Assembly (NCBI GenBank): GCA_030141605.1
Contig: JAQGDQ010000003.1
Coordinates: 1,569,501 to 1,633,500, forward strand
DNA from: Tubiluchus corallicola
Taxonomy: Eukaryota; Priapulida; Priapulimorpha; Priapulimorphida; Tubiluchidae
DNA: 64,000 nucleotides
Direction: 5' to 3'
Shown here: one piece after another, positions 22,869 through 43,959 of the stretch
Layout of the letters: every line of letters starts with the position of its first letter
Numbering within the stretch: position 1 is the stretch's first letter
Translations under genes and position numbers: made by a program
The notes under the pieces: model-generated
What the model was told of the DNA's origin: nothing
Database searches by the model: none
The model's input: only the letters and a program-made list of their open reading frames with translations

Positions 22869-24389
22869 TACTTTCCGTTGACAATGATGTTCTGTTTTAA
22901 TGTACAAGGTTTGTTTTGTGATGTATTTTAATTTATTGAAAGAACTCTTTATGTAAAATAAGACGTGTGTACAAACCTGACTTTTGTTTGTGTTGTATAT
23001 GTACCTTGAAAGCTAATGCTTTACCAACACCATCATCATCATTATTCTTTCTACTTCTTTCTTTGTTTTTTAACACAATACCAATGTCATGAAAATTCAC
23101 GAACAATATAAAAATTGATAATAGTTCTTACTTCATATTCAAACTTAAGGTTAGATTTTTTATTTATCTACTCATTACAGTATCCATTACTTGTCATTTA
23201 CACTGGTATGTCATTTGCTTAATTCTTCGTCTAATTTGCCTTTACTGTTGATAAAACTTGCGTAAAACTAGGTGTGAACTTTTGCGACCACTTAAAAGTG
23301 TATCACTAGCATGCTCCACACGTTTTCTTGCAGTTAGTCTTTCCAAATCTGCTGCATATGATTTGGTTGCCATCCCTTCCCATTTTATTGAGTTTATCTA
23401 TTTGTTGTTGACAGTTTCCCCACACATCGAATACTTGACATGGTGGCTCTAGAAGAAAAAACAAGCTCTGTAAGTGGACTAAATAGCATGAGCAGCGAAG
23501 TTAATAGTATTCCTATTTGCTATATGGCTGTAAATTTAAGAATTTCCACATGCGCTTCATTCATTACAAAAGTCGCTCTCGGGTATATCGGGTATAACTT
23601 ATTTCTGCATTTAATGGATGTGATTACTTCCAGAACTTTCTAGGGAAATTTATAGGGTCGGTGATATCTTTTGAAATACCTATTCTTCATGCGATATATT
23701 TTGTTTGAGACTGTAGCAAGATTGGCTAAGTATGTCATCAGATTCATAACTGATGTGACATAACAAGCTTAAAATATGGTGTCAAACCACTGCTGGTAAT
23801 CAACTTAAATGAACTTGTGGAAAACATTTTTGCTCATCATTTGGCATTATGTGGATATTCGTGATATGTTAGTATTTTCTTCTAAAAGTCTGTATTTTTC
23901 TTACTGCATAGATTGTCGAGTCCACAACCTGCTTCACATTTGCTGCATTTTCTACCCACTGTAAATGGGATGTATTCCTTGCCAGGTGGGCCATTACCTC
24001 TGTAATATAAATGCACTTATGAAGATTATTTTTCCAATAGCCTAATCACTTGGATGATTTTAGTTCATTCAAAACTTTACAATCTATTTAATCTAGTGTG
24101 ATTATTGTACCTTCTGAATACATGAATAAAGTTTGAATGAAGGTACTTTTTAAAGAGATGTGAGAATATGCAAGTATGGTCTCTTGACTTCATGCTAGTA
24201 AAATATTAAGCAGCCAAGTTGAATAAGTGAGCTAAACAATGTAAATCAAATAATGGCTGAAACTTACAGTAAGAAACAGCTTTATGCATGAAGTAATGAA
24301 AAATTACGACAACATTTGTTAAAACTGTCAAGCTTATGATTGACAAGTTTGTCAAAATTTAAGACTCATTTTAATTTGGAAACATCAGT
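22869..24389. other. Convergent 3' intergenic region, PDE10A and CAP gene
   Basis: About 1.5 kb between two stop codons on opposite strands. It holds both 3' UTRs. An AATAAA on the plus strand near 24125 is a possible polyadenylation signal. No exon or RNA gene could be supported; short ORFs here lack splice context. Confidence 0.7.
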
Positions 24390-24482
24390 TTACCCGGGAC
24401 AGTAGTCACACACCCAAAAACGGAAATTGTTTGGACAGTCTGCAACTCCACAACCAACGAAAGCAGTTCTAGCCCAGACTAC
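24390..24482 (-). CDS. CAP gene exon 8 (CAP3/CAP4 motifs and stop)
   Basis: Encodes VVWARTAFVGCGVADC and FRFWVCDYCPG, then TAA. After CNYxPG most CAP proteins add GN and a hinge or Cys-rich tail; this one stops at once. Confidence 0.9.
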   Translation of the reverse strand, partial: VVWARTAFVGCGVADCPNNFRFWVCDYCPG

Positions 24483-27400
24483 CTAATTAATAAAAATAAA
24501 AGATTTTGCTAAACAGTGTACATACTATGGCAACAGCAACAGTAACATCAATGACAATGACAACAGCCACAATAAAACATTACTATTAGATTTTTAACTC
24601 TATTATAAATCTCTCAGAGAAAAGCATTGTGGCAAAGTGTAACAGTCTACCTGTGTGTAATGGCCAACTACTTTGTTATCACGTGGCGGCATGCCATATC
24701 GAAAGTACTGTTTTTCCGAGTGCCAACTTTGTATGACCGATTCCCAATTGGGTCTCTGACTTTTCAATTGCATGGCAATGTTCTGTCCACATCCATGGGC
24801 TAATTTGTAACCTTTGTATAAAGAAAGATGTACATTAGAATTCTGGTTACATCAGAAATTTACTTTTATTTACTGACTGCAATGTGATAATAATTTCATT
24901 TGCTAACAAAAGTGCCTTTTTATGCTTAGTTTTTTTGTTACATGGAGGCATGTTTGTGTCAGAGCTATCTATTTCGAGAAATGTTGGGCAATTCATTATG
25001 CTTGTTTCACAGCTACTAGCCAGCACCATATGTTGCAGCCAAAAGAATCAGCTGTGCACATTCCAGCTTATACAACACAAATTAGGATTGTAACTGATGT
25101 TAATGACGTGATAGTAAAGACAATGCTTGTAGAAAACACAAGAAACAAAAGTCATTGTGTTTATTTTATTCCGTAAAAGTTCTCATTTGTTTAAAATTGT
25201 TAAATATAAAAACTTACGCGTATTATTAAACATAAGATTTTTTCTGCTTTTTGAAAAATCCTACATGTATAAAGAACTGCTTAGGCTTAGCATACGGAAT
25301 TTTCTATAGGACTATAACTGGAATGACGTTAATATTTGGGCTTGAATGGGTTGTTATTACAGTAATAATTAGTTGCTTGAATTTTGTAATTACTTTCGTA
25401 ATAAGAGGAAATGCTACTTTTCATAATCTTTCTGACTACTCCAAAATTTGGCTGTGGACTTCATATGTAATATTACGTAGACCTTGGTGTCAACTGGAAA
25501 TTGTTTGGTGGCTCTTGTTAACTACAAGAATTATAGTTAATATGCTTAAGCTATAATAGAATAGTCAAAGCTGAAGATTTGCTTTCTTGAAGTTCATTTT
25601 GTGCACACCAATTTTGGAGTTTTAATTATCACAGTTGTTGGCATGTCCTAGCCCGTCAAACTCTTCTTGGTGGGCAAAGTATTGTTTCTCCTGTATATAT
25701 TCATAAGCAACACTCATCATATTGATTATCGCACTGTTGGTCAGTCAATCCATTATTACTAAAACGTGAATTTTAGCCAGAGTGACATAAAATTGAATTG
25801 GTTGGTAACTCTTATAATTTTAGTAATTGCTTTATGCTGTTCTATAACATAATTTTAACATGCGTTTGCCTGCCTGTTATGTAACGAAACTTGTCTATGC
25901 CTGCTTAGTACTTAGCTTTTTCATGAGTGATCTTACATGTCGTTAAATATTACAAATCGTTATGCGAGGGAGCTCTTGTCTAAATGTGGCTACCTTTTGT
26001 TGGACACCTATCACATGCATGAGCTTATATGCCTAGTTTCACTTACCTGTTACATGGGGAAGTTCATGTCTAGGTCTAGTACATCCTTCCTGTGCAACTC
26101 TATCTGCCAAACTTTGCGCTTCTTTAGCTGCCTCGTCATGCCATTGCTAAAATAAAATGGAAAGATATTCATTATATGAATTCTCTACACATGAGAAACT
26201 GTGAACTGATTAATACATAAAATTATTTTCAAACAAATGTAGTATAAATACATGACTATAGATCTAGGCAGTAAGTACAGATACACATGAATATGTCTTG
26301 TAACTGCCATTGCTGTGACTGATAAATAGCGCTACCTTTAACTGAAGCTACTAATAGAAGCTATTATTTTATTGGTTTAAAAAGTGAATTATATTACAGG
26401 AATTTAAAAGCATAAAAAATATAAAGAGCCTAAATCGTAAAACCAACATTGCGTGATCTGATTTTGAATGTTAATGCAATCCAATTATTACGAAATGTTT
26501 TTCTGGTCATTCAGCTTGTGTTTTGTTCTGAGCGTAAACACATTTTTCTAGTTAATGATAGGTCTACGTTTTTCTGAAAATTTTTGTCCTACTATGCTTT
26601 TACACATTTTTAAGCTCAAAAGCATGAACTTACCAGTCGCACCATATCTGCTGCTGGTTCAGAAGCCCGGAGGTGATTATGTACACTAAGGATCTCCCTT
26701 TTCTCACTCTCTGTAACTGATCTTGTTCCAATGTAGTGATACTCATCTCGTTCATTTACAGGTGGCTCCTCTTCAGCTAACATCTCCTCTATTAGGGATG
26801 GTTCTCTTTCTTCCAGGACCAAGCCTTGATTGCCTTCTATAGGCAATTCTCCTTCTGTGAGAGGGGCCCGCTTTTCTTCTAGCGTCTCTTCGATCTTTTC
26901 GATCTGTATTTGTAATTAATACATATTAATTGAGACTTTGCTTTTCAAATCGTGCAGGCCTAACTTGACTAACATTGCGCTAGTAAAAAATGCCTACTGG
27001 TAATTAACAGTTTTTGTAACATTAGACAGTGCTCAAATCCTGCTACGTAGAGGAACGCAAGTTGCATAGTACAATCTTAATACCAAATTGATAAAAGTGG
27101 TGAATACTGTAGGAGTATAGGTTCCTCGGTAGTGTTTTCAAATCTGATGGCTAAGCCTGCTGATACTATTTTTAGCTACCAGCTTTTATTACTTTTTGTC
27201 ACAATTTTATAGCAAATCAAAGTTCAATAATTTTGCTAACAGATTTTCATTGCTTTTTGTAGGAGCTTTGAACAGATCTTTATGTAGACATTTGTAACGT
27301 GAACATGTTTGTCATGCAAGAGGATCAGTTTCCTCTTATGAACTGAAATGCTGTGCAGTCATTGTTCTACTCTTAAATGACCGATTTCCATGATTCCATT

Positions 27401-28977
27401 TTTTTGTGTGTAAGCCAAATCCAGCCTCAACATCAGGGAGCTATTTCATTATCAAGGATACTCTTCTAGTATGAGGCACAGGACTAGCAGATGTTCATAG
27501 CCACATCTGAATTCATATACATCCCTTCCTCAGCAAATAGCTGGATACAGTGTAGTGCAGTACAAAATCATCTAGCTTTCCTGTTAGTCACCCATTCATT
27601 TACTGGTTAGGCTTGGTATTTTGTTTGCTAAGTGTACACTGTGACAACTCAACTAGAAGATATGTAATGTAATCTTACCTCTCGAATGAGTCTTTCTAAT
27701 TCGCTGTCACCTGCCTCATTGTATCGTACTATCCCACCTGTAATTAGATCCTCATGAGGTCAAAAATAATGTTTTCACGTATAGGGCTTTATACTTCTAA
27801 CTGGTATTAGGAAATTTCTTGGTTTAATTTTGGAAATCTTCAAGTTGCATTTAAAACTTGATAGGTTAAAATGCTTAAAATGGCTATTTGTAATTAATAT
27901 AATAAATTATATCAGATTTATAAATGAAGGACTTTTGATCAACTATTTTACAGACATGTATTTAATCATACTAATAGTCATTCATGCAACAAAATAATTG
28001 ATCTTTCAGGCATTCTTTATGATCTTTAAGGCCCTAGCTTAAAAAATATCACAACTAATAAAATCATGATTACAGATAAAGATCATAGTTCATAAAATTT
28101 TGATTTCAGTGTCTGCAATTGCTTTAGCTTTACATAATTTACCTGTAATTAAAATGAAAAATAACTTCACTCTTAACTCCATGTTTACTTTAGCTGTGCT
28201 GATCACCTTCATCCATGTGACATGAAATTGTCAATTTTGTATTTATATAGGATTATGTGACCCTGATCTGTACCCATATGGATAGCCTGCTGAATAGCAA
28301 TATTGTCACAATGGAAAACATTCATTTTAATTTACCATTAAACTGTGATTAATTAGTAGTAGCATAAGGGTTTGTCTCACTTACCAGAGTACCTTACATA
28401 ATGAGATGTGTGACTGAGTGCAGTTATACTCTCCTTGTAATCTTAAAAATGATCTGAAATATCAAAATTTGAAAATTATATTAAAGTGGATTACGATTCC
28501 TTGTGGAAGAATAATATTCTATGTAATAAATACATTAAACTTAGGCTTCCAGTAGAATATTATTGTAACAACATCACCTACTTTTTGCATTATGGTGTGC
28601 CCAGTGCTCAAAAGCTTAACAATGCAAATAATTATTTTTGTTTACTCATCAACTTTTTAGATGAAACAATTTACGGTATACTTTATGGAAGAAACACAAA
28701 TTATTGTGCAACGGACTGTTTATAGTTACCTTACCTTGGGCATGTATGGAAAGGTGTGATTCATAGATCTGTTTAGCTAATTTTTTCAGTACATTAATGT
28801 ATTTTTGCATGAATGCTAGCTGCTGGTGACTTTTACTCTAAATATTCTTCCAAGTAAATTGCTTACTTGCACAGTAATTGCGCAGGTGGCTGCGTGTATC
28901 AAGTTGGATGAAAAGTCTTCTCCAGCTTTATGCTCACGTTTTGATAATCCCACATAATAATAACACCTAATTTCCAT
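24390..28977 (-). CDS. CAP (SCP/TAPS) domain protein with unrecognised N-terminal domain
   Basis: Eight exons join in consistent phase to 885 nt including the stop (294 aa). Residues about 157-294 are a CAP domain: VHNHLRASEPAADMVRLQWH, AKEAQSLADRVAQEGC, HGCGQNIAMQL, SWHSEKQYF, GHYTQVVWARTAFVGCGVAD and the final VCDYCPG. Of the CAP tetrad, both His and the second Glu are present; the first Glu (GEN) is Gln (GQN), as in some other CAP proteins. The disulfide cysteines are of the secreted type, yet the chosen N-terminus MEIRCYYYVGLSKREHKAGE is not a signal peptide. Residues 1-87 match nothing I know; residues 88-157 are a strongly acidic linker (EERE, AEEEPP). A missed 5' exon with a signal peptide is possible. 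Role unknown. Confidence 0.8.
24651..24811 (-). CDS. CAP gene exon 7
   Basis: Encodes YKLAHGCGQNIAMQLKSQ, SVIQSWHSEKQYFRYGM and KVVGHYTQ. GTAGAC donor, AAAG acceptor, phases match neighbours. Confidence 0.9.
26047..26146 (-). CDS. CAP gene exon 6
   Basis: Encodes QWHDEAAKEAQSLADRVAQE then GCTRPRHELPHVT, the WDxxLAxxAQxxA..C helix. TTTTAG acceptor, GTAAGT donor, phase 1 end. Confidence 0.9.
26634..26903 (-). CDS. CAP gene exon 5 (acidic linker and CAP start)
   Basis: Ninety codons, phase 0 at both ends. Begins IEKIEETLEEKRAPLTEGEL, continues with glutamate-rich sequence, and ends SEKREILSVHNHLRASEPAA DMVRL. The linker is predicted to be disordered or coiled. Confidence 0.88.
27679..27737 (-). 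CDS. CAP gene exon 4
   Basis: Fifty-nine bases encoding GIVRYNEAGDSELERLIRE, from TTACAG to GTAAGA. The only open frame that joins exon 5 in phase 0. Confidence 0.75.
28385..28441 (-). CDS. CAP gene exon 3
   Basis: Encodes YKESITALSHTSHYVRYS. Acceptor taken at TTTTTAAG because the upstream TTTCAG gives stops in the required frame. GTAAGT donor. Confidence 0.65.
28735..28768 (-). CDS. CAP gene exon 2 (34-nt micro-exon)
   Basis: Encodes IYESHLSIHAQ between AAACAG and GTAAGG. Phases match both neighbours. It is short, so support comes from phase and splice sites. Confidence 0.6.
28867..28977 (-). CDS. CAP gene exon 1 with proposed start
   Basis: Encodes MEIRCYYYVGLSKREHKAGE and DFSSNLIHAATCAITVQ before GTAAGC. 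The frame stays open just upstream, and ATTAG within the first codons could instead be an acceptor for an unseen 5' exon. Confidence 0.55.
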
Positions 28978-30657
28978 AACACAATAAAACACCTTTCACT
29001 GAATATTAATAAATTTATAATGTTGTATTGGAATGATAAGGGATGTTACAAGTATTCAATTCGTGATAGGAATTAGATTCATTCCAGTATATTTTTATGT
29101 AGATCCCCACCCTCTACGAGGTTGGTAGCTACCCAAAATAATGGGATTTTGGTTACAGAATGTAATAGTAAATGACCAGAAAACTTAAACTGCTGCTACT
29201 CATGTGACGGGCACTATCTCCTGCTGTTATTCCTGATGCTATAAGCTGTTAAGCAAGGCTGTAATCCGCAGAGAAATGGTGTTCCCAAAAAGAATTCCAT
29301 AGTAAGACGCCCGAGGGAAAAACTTCGTGTACAAGCTGCTGTTTTGCACTTGGGAATGGTCAAAGTGAGGTTATGAGAAGCAGGAGCAATATGAGCACTG
29401 CAAGTAAAGTGCCAGATGTACCTACGATACAATCAATAAAAATGTAGTGTTAAAATTTATTCATTGTAACAGTAGGCTTTTGATAGGCAAGGGATCCCTA
29501 AACCAGGCTCGACTTAATTGAAAGTACAATTTTGTTATTTCTAGTTTCTGAAATTTTGAGTACTGGCTACAGTACACTTTGGCAAGATCAGGTAGTTGAT
29601 TTGCAAAGATATTCAGATATTATAGATTGTAATATAGATATCCCAAGATATTCATATGTTATAGTATTCAATATGGGTAAACACAATCACAACAGAAAGC
29701 ACAACATTTAGTTCAAAGAAGGGTTGTTTATTAAGTAGAAACAGTAAATATAATTACGATATTCGTTATAAAGTGCACAAATAACATCACGTTGAACAAG
29801 GCGTAAGTTATGCATTTTAGCAAATCAAAATTCTAAGCTCAGCTTAAATTTATCTTAGTGACTTGCTTCCTGTTTTAAGTGAGCTAACCAAAGACTTGTT
29901 TTGTCATTCAATTATTTTTGAAGATCATATATGATCATCTATTCTTGCTAACTGCAATAAATAAATTTTCTAAATTATTTAGTTTATTTGAATTATTTCA
30001 ATTGGCATTCATATTGCACTTTATATTATTGATACGAATGAAATTTTAAAGAATCGTTCCAGGCCTTATTACAGACATGTCTACATACATAGGTTATCAT
30101 TGATTAGCCATGTTTCTGATACATACAAATACCAACTTTATTTTGATCTCTAACTTAAAAAATAACTTACACACTTGTAAATGACAAGTCTTTTTAATGT
30201 TTATAATACTGATGGCATTGTGTGCAGAATTAGGACATAGTCACATTTACTCATATTTGAAAAAAAAATTGGTGGAATATATGCAAAGATGGAATTGTTT
30301 ATTTTTGTAGTCAGCAAATGACATGGAATGCATGAGCAACATAATGATTAATGCAAAAAGCATTATCATTTGAGAGTCTGGAAAGGAATGTAAACCTATG
30401 AAAAACTAACTTAAAACAAAAACCATCAGAGCAATGGTGTTTTGTCAATAATAAAGATAGGTATGATGAAATAGATAGCAACATAACATAGGTCTGCATA
30501 ACAATACATTTAAAAATAGCTTAGCAGTAGTGAAGCAATAAAATCACTTATGCTGAGGAGGTGACGTAATTATGGTAATTTAACAACATGCTAATATTAA
30601 TAAAAATCAGTCTACCTGATGTGAAAATGAGTAGTGTTGCACTCTATAGACTAGAGT
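28978..30657. other. Intergenic region upstream of the CAP gene
   Basis: Presumed promoter and 5' flank. The block 29160-29440 is less AT-rich than its surroundings. On the minus strand 29385-29329 reads TSGTLLAVLILLLLLITSL then TGA, a hydrophobic tail that could be a chance frame, a transposon scrap or a C-terminal membrane segment. No other exon could be supported. Confidence 0.5.
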
Positions 30658-31249
30658 TTATGTTCTACTAAGCAGCTCTATTTCTTTGCAAAGCTTATTA
30701 CGAATGAGGGCAGCAATTTCACCTGAGTTCAGATTAATAATAATAAAACAACATTATGGAAAATTGAGCGAAACATTAAATTTATGTACACATACACAGA
30801 CATAGACAACAACTAATACCATTATTATTATAAGAATCGATACAAAGTCAGTTAGACAATTTAACCTTAAACAGTCATTATTATTATTGTTATTAAGCAG
30901 ACGAAATTAAGAAATTGGTAACATTCTCAGTGGGCCTTACAATATTTTGAGTTGGATATTAACACTACTTACTCAAATTACTCTATATTTAGTGGATATG
31001 ATCAAAATGTTATCATTTAAATGTATGTCTTCACAAGCAAGTAATAAATTTTTACAGCAGCTTTCATACTCAAAATAACAACTGCCATAATTATAAACAT
31101 AGCAGCTAAATATTTAAAGTGAAGACAAATGCAAATCAGTCTCCAGCTGTTTCATACTAGGAATGTTGTTAAAGTTAGCTCAGACACACATTTAGGCCTT
31201 GCTTACTTGTGATAACTGGCATATTATGCTTTAGTATATCACAGCACTT
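30658..31249 (-). CDS. Orphan 3' coding exons of an unidentified gene
   Basis: Two short minus-strand exons fit together. 31249-31207 follows TTCCAG, encodes KCCDILKHNMPVIT and ends phase 1 before GTAAGC. 30722-30658 follows ACTCAG and continues EIAALIRNKLCKEIELLSRT to TAA. The split codon gives Ser. The peptide looks helical and protein-like, but I do not recognise it and found no upstream exons before the COE last exon at 32 kb. It could be an alternative end of a neighbouring transcript or a chance match. Confidence 0.35.
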
Positions 31250-31938
31250 CTGGAATACAGTATTAAGTATTAACAGTAATATTTGAAAATAATACAAAGT
31301 TATAACTTGTAGCTTATTCTACGAGATTTAAAGCTCATTAGGCTACTTTTAACAATTTGGAAAATAATGTAAGATGGAAAGTTTAAAAAATGCAAATTGT
31401 CTTAATACAGATATACATTATAATACATTGGTTCACATACACATAATTATGAAATTTGTAGGTATACAATAATACTTTGAACAAAAATGTACTTTATACA
31501 CAATTTTGTACAAGATAATAACAAGGTCCCATAGTAATGGAATGAAAAAACAAAACTGAGTTTAAGAAGCATATTATTTGTACATTATTTACTCAGTTTA
31601 TATGTTTTGACTAGATGCGCTCCAGCACCAATATTATCTTTTAGTTGTTGCTATCTACATAGCGCATCCATCATACTTGCTTAGTCACTATGTTCTAAAG
31701 GACATAGATACGTCTACATGGTTTAGTATGCTGTGGCCACAAATGAATTACAAAGAACTATAGGAAAATATTGCAATAGCCTTGTTGCTATTGCACCCGC
31801 ATATCATTTATACTGCCCTGTCATAATTTCTTCAGTTGAGCTTTGAACCTGTACATATAACAGTCTTCTCTTTCATCTGACACTTTGCTCCTCTATACTG
31901 GCTTTGGTTGTGGCACTGACTGTGGTAGTTTCTGTAAG

Positions 31939-41443
<9,505 letters not shown>

Positions 41444-41836
41444 TTAACTTATTGTATGTAACACTGGTATTATACGCAATGTAGATTTTACATTATTTTA
41501 AAGATTCAAAGTTATTTCACTTAGTTGCTTCACTTAGAGACCAGGTATATTCAGTAGGCCCTGTCATTGAGTGCTGCCACCCTTTTGCAAAATGCCGAAC
41601 TGTATTTAAAATAAGTTTTTTCGCTGAATCAATATCCAGGTATTAATTCACAATACACTTATTAAACTACAAAGAACTAAGAATTCATTGGGGTTTTATC
41701 AACGAGAAACAGACACCCTTGCAGACGATATAATAACCTTTCAGAGATTCGGTTCTGCATACGTACACACGGTACATATAGGAAAAGCCCCAATCGTAGA
41801 TTGTGTGATGCATTAGCCGTTCATCTCGTTGCACTG

Positions 41837-41967
41837 TCTCGCGGGAAAACGCGAGAATGAATATCATCTAATAATGACCTACGCGAAAATGGTTTTATAT
41901 CAAAGGCTTTTGTCAATAGATGATATTTAATTATTTTTATCATTTTATGTCTCGAATTTCGCGAAAT
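41837..41967. promoter_or_regulatory. CpG-containing palindromes (candidate regulatory module)
   Basis: TCTCGCG and CGCGAGA form an inverted repeat around GGAAAA at 41837-41856. ATTTCGCGAAAT at 41956-41967 is a perfect 12-bp palindrome resembling an E2F-type site. CpG is otherwise rare in this AT-rich region. Binding is inferred only. Confidence 0.3.
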
Positions 41968-43959
41968 GATTATTTCTGTAGCCGAGGCATGGTAATGTAA
42001 CGCTCCCTAGAGGGCGATAGTAATTGTAGCGGTATTCAGGTGCATTGTTGGGAGAACAAGCGATCACAAATGCTGCTACTGTTTAATAGTTCAATCAGCT
42101 CTAGTTAATGTATTTGTACAATGACCATTAAGCCGAACGACGAATTAAAAACTTGCTGACGGTGAGCAAGTAGTGCTAGGAAAAACACGAGATTAATTTA
42201 TTGTACATGCATTATATAACGATGATTACTATAATTATGCTGTGTCCCAATTAATTGGCTTGTATAATTATGCTCCGCGCGAGCAAGTTCCCTAATGAAA
42301 ACCGAGGAAAAAATTGAGCAAATAGTCAGGGTTGATAAAATATTACATTAAGCTTACATTACGCTGGAAAAAGACTGTCTGTTGCAAAAGAACAAAGACG
42401 AATAGTTTGTAGTGTCTATAGTAAGTTTTCAGTATTCTGAATGTTTCAAAGCCTAACGATTTGGTACTGTACTGTGCGGAATGACTACATATTGTCGATA
42501 TTTGCATACGTTTTGCAATTTGCGTTTCACGTGTTATTTGTGTCCTCTAGGCTTTACGTCACACATTGCAGCTATAAACAATATAGGCATTGTTATATTT
42601 TTATATATATGGTGAAACGGTAAACTGGCTAAGGTCAAACATCAAACTTCAGACTACTAATAACATCAAAGTAGTATAGACGCTGTTTTTTATTCTCTTT
42701 TATTAATAAAGAGAGGAAAAACAACATCCACACTACGCTCTTTGTACAAAACTCCATCATTATGTAGACTTCAACTTCAAATAACAGAACGACCATGATG
42801 TACATCACTTTTAAATTGCCTTAGTTTAAAGTCATTTAGAACAATTCGTGGTAAGAATTTTAATACATTTTTGAACAAATACTCGATACTAAACCAGTGA
42901 GAAAAGTGAAGGAAAACAACGTATATTACTTGTTCTTAAGAGATGTAATGCAATACACGGTTGCGTTTGTAAAATCTCTGAGGCAAGTATTTTTCAATAG
43001 AAAGTGAACATTTATTCGCATCACATTTTCATTAGTATCAGTGCGCTGATGTTGATGCATGCCCTCAATCGTTACACATCCAAGAAAAACAACCAAGAGT
43101 TACATATTCTGATTCAGTGTGTATGCCACTAGCCTTGCATAATGAAGTCAAGAAGCCGTATACATACATGTATTCATGACAGCTACGCATTTATTTGTTC
43201 AGTTACATTGTCTAAGCCGTGTCTTCGCAGCGAGTCCATTACGGTCCGGCTTAATGGCAACAGCATTAATAATTAAACATTTTTGATAGCAATTATTAAT
43301 TGATGCAATCCGTAGCTGCATTATTGATGCGAATAAATGGCATCACGGCGCAATTCATCGCTATAAATTGCTATTTGGCTTAAGCGCGCGTGAGAGATAT
43401 TATACTGAAGAAAATATAGTGCGTGAAGACATGTTGCATTGGCATGCGGAGAGAAATGAAAAAATGATTTATGCTTGATTAAAACGCCCACCATGTTGAA
43501 TGGGAGAACGAGGTAAACAGTTGGTAAAAACATTCTAGTAACAGAAGGTATTTAACTCGTTACAAGCATCATTGAAACTAACGGCATGTTCAGACTAGCG
43601 TGTTTTCTCAACAAGTTAACTCGCAGGCGTGTTCATTTAGTGTCATACAGTTTGCGATTTCTTGCCAAAAGTAACTCGCAAAGCAGTTCACACTTGCATG
43701 TTTTCTGTCAGAGAGAAAACGCGCGACAGAAATCTCGCTAGTCTAAACGCGCCGAAACAACCTCAAATGTTACAATTTATGCGTGTATTGCTGGTTTACA
43801 ATTTATTCAATTTAAGTTCTTGTGGATGTTGGCCCTTCAGGGTAAGAACTCTCTAAATGACAAAATGACAAATAGCTCTCATTCACAGTATTCATAAATT
43901 AAATGCACTAGTTTCATCAAGAAAGTAATTCCAAACTTAAGACGACGTCAATCAGATTT

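Noticed and set aside
25251-25556. 101-codon hydrophobic plus-strand ORF
   Set aside because: Lies in a CAP-gene intron on the other strand, AT-driven composition, no recognisable domain or promoter.
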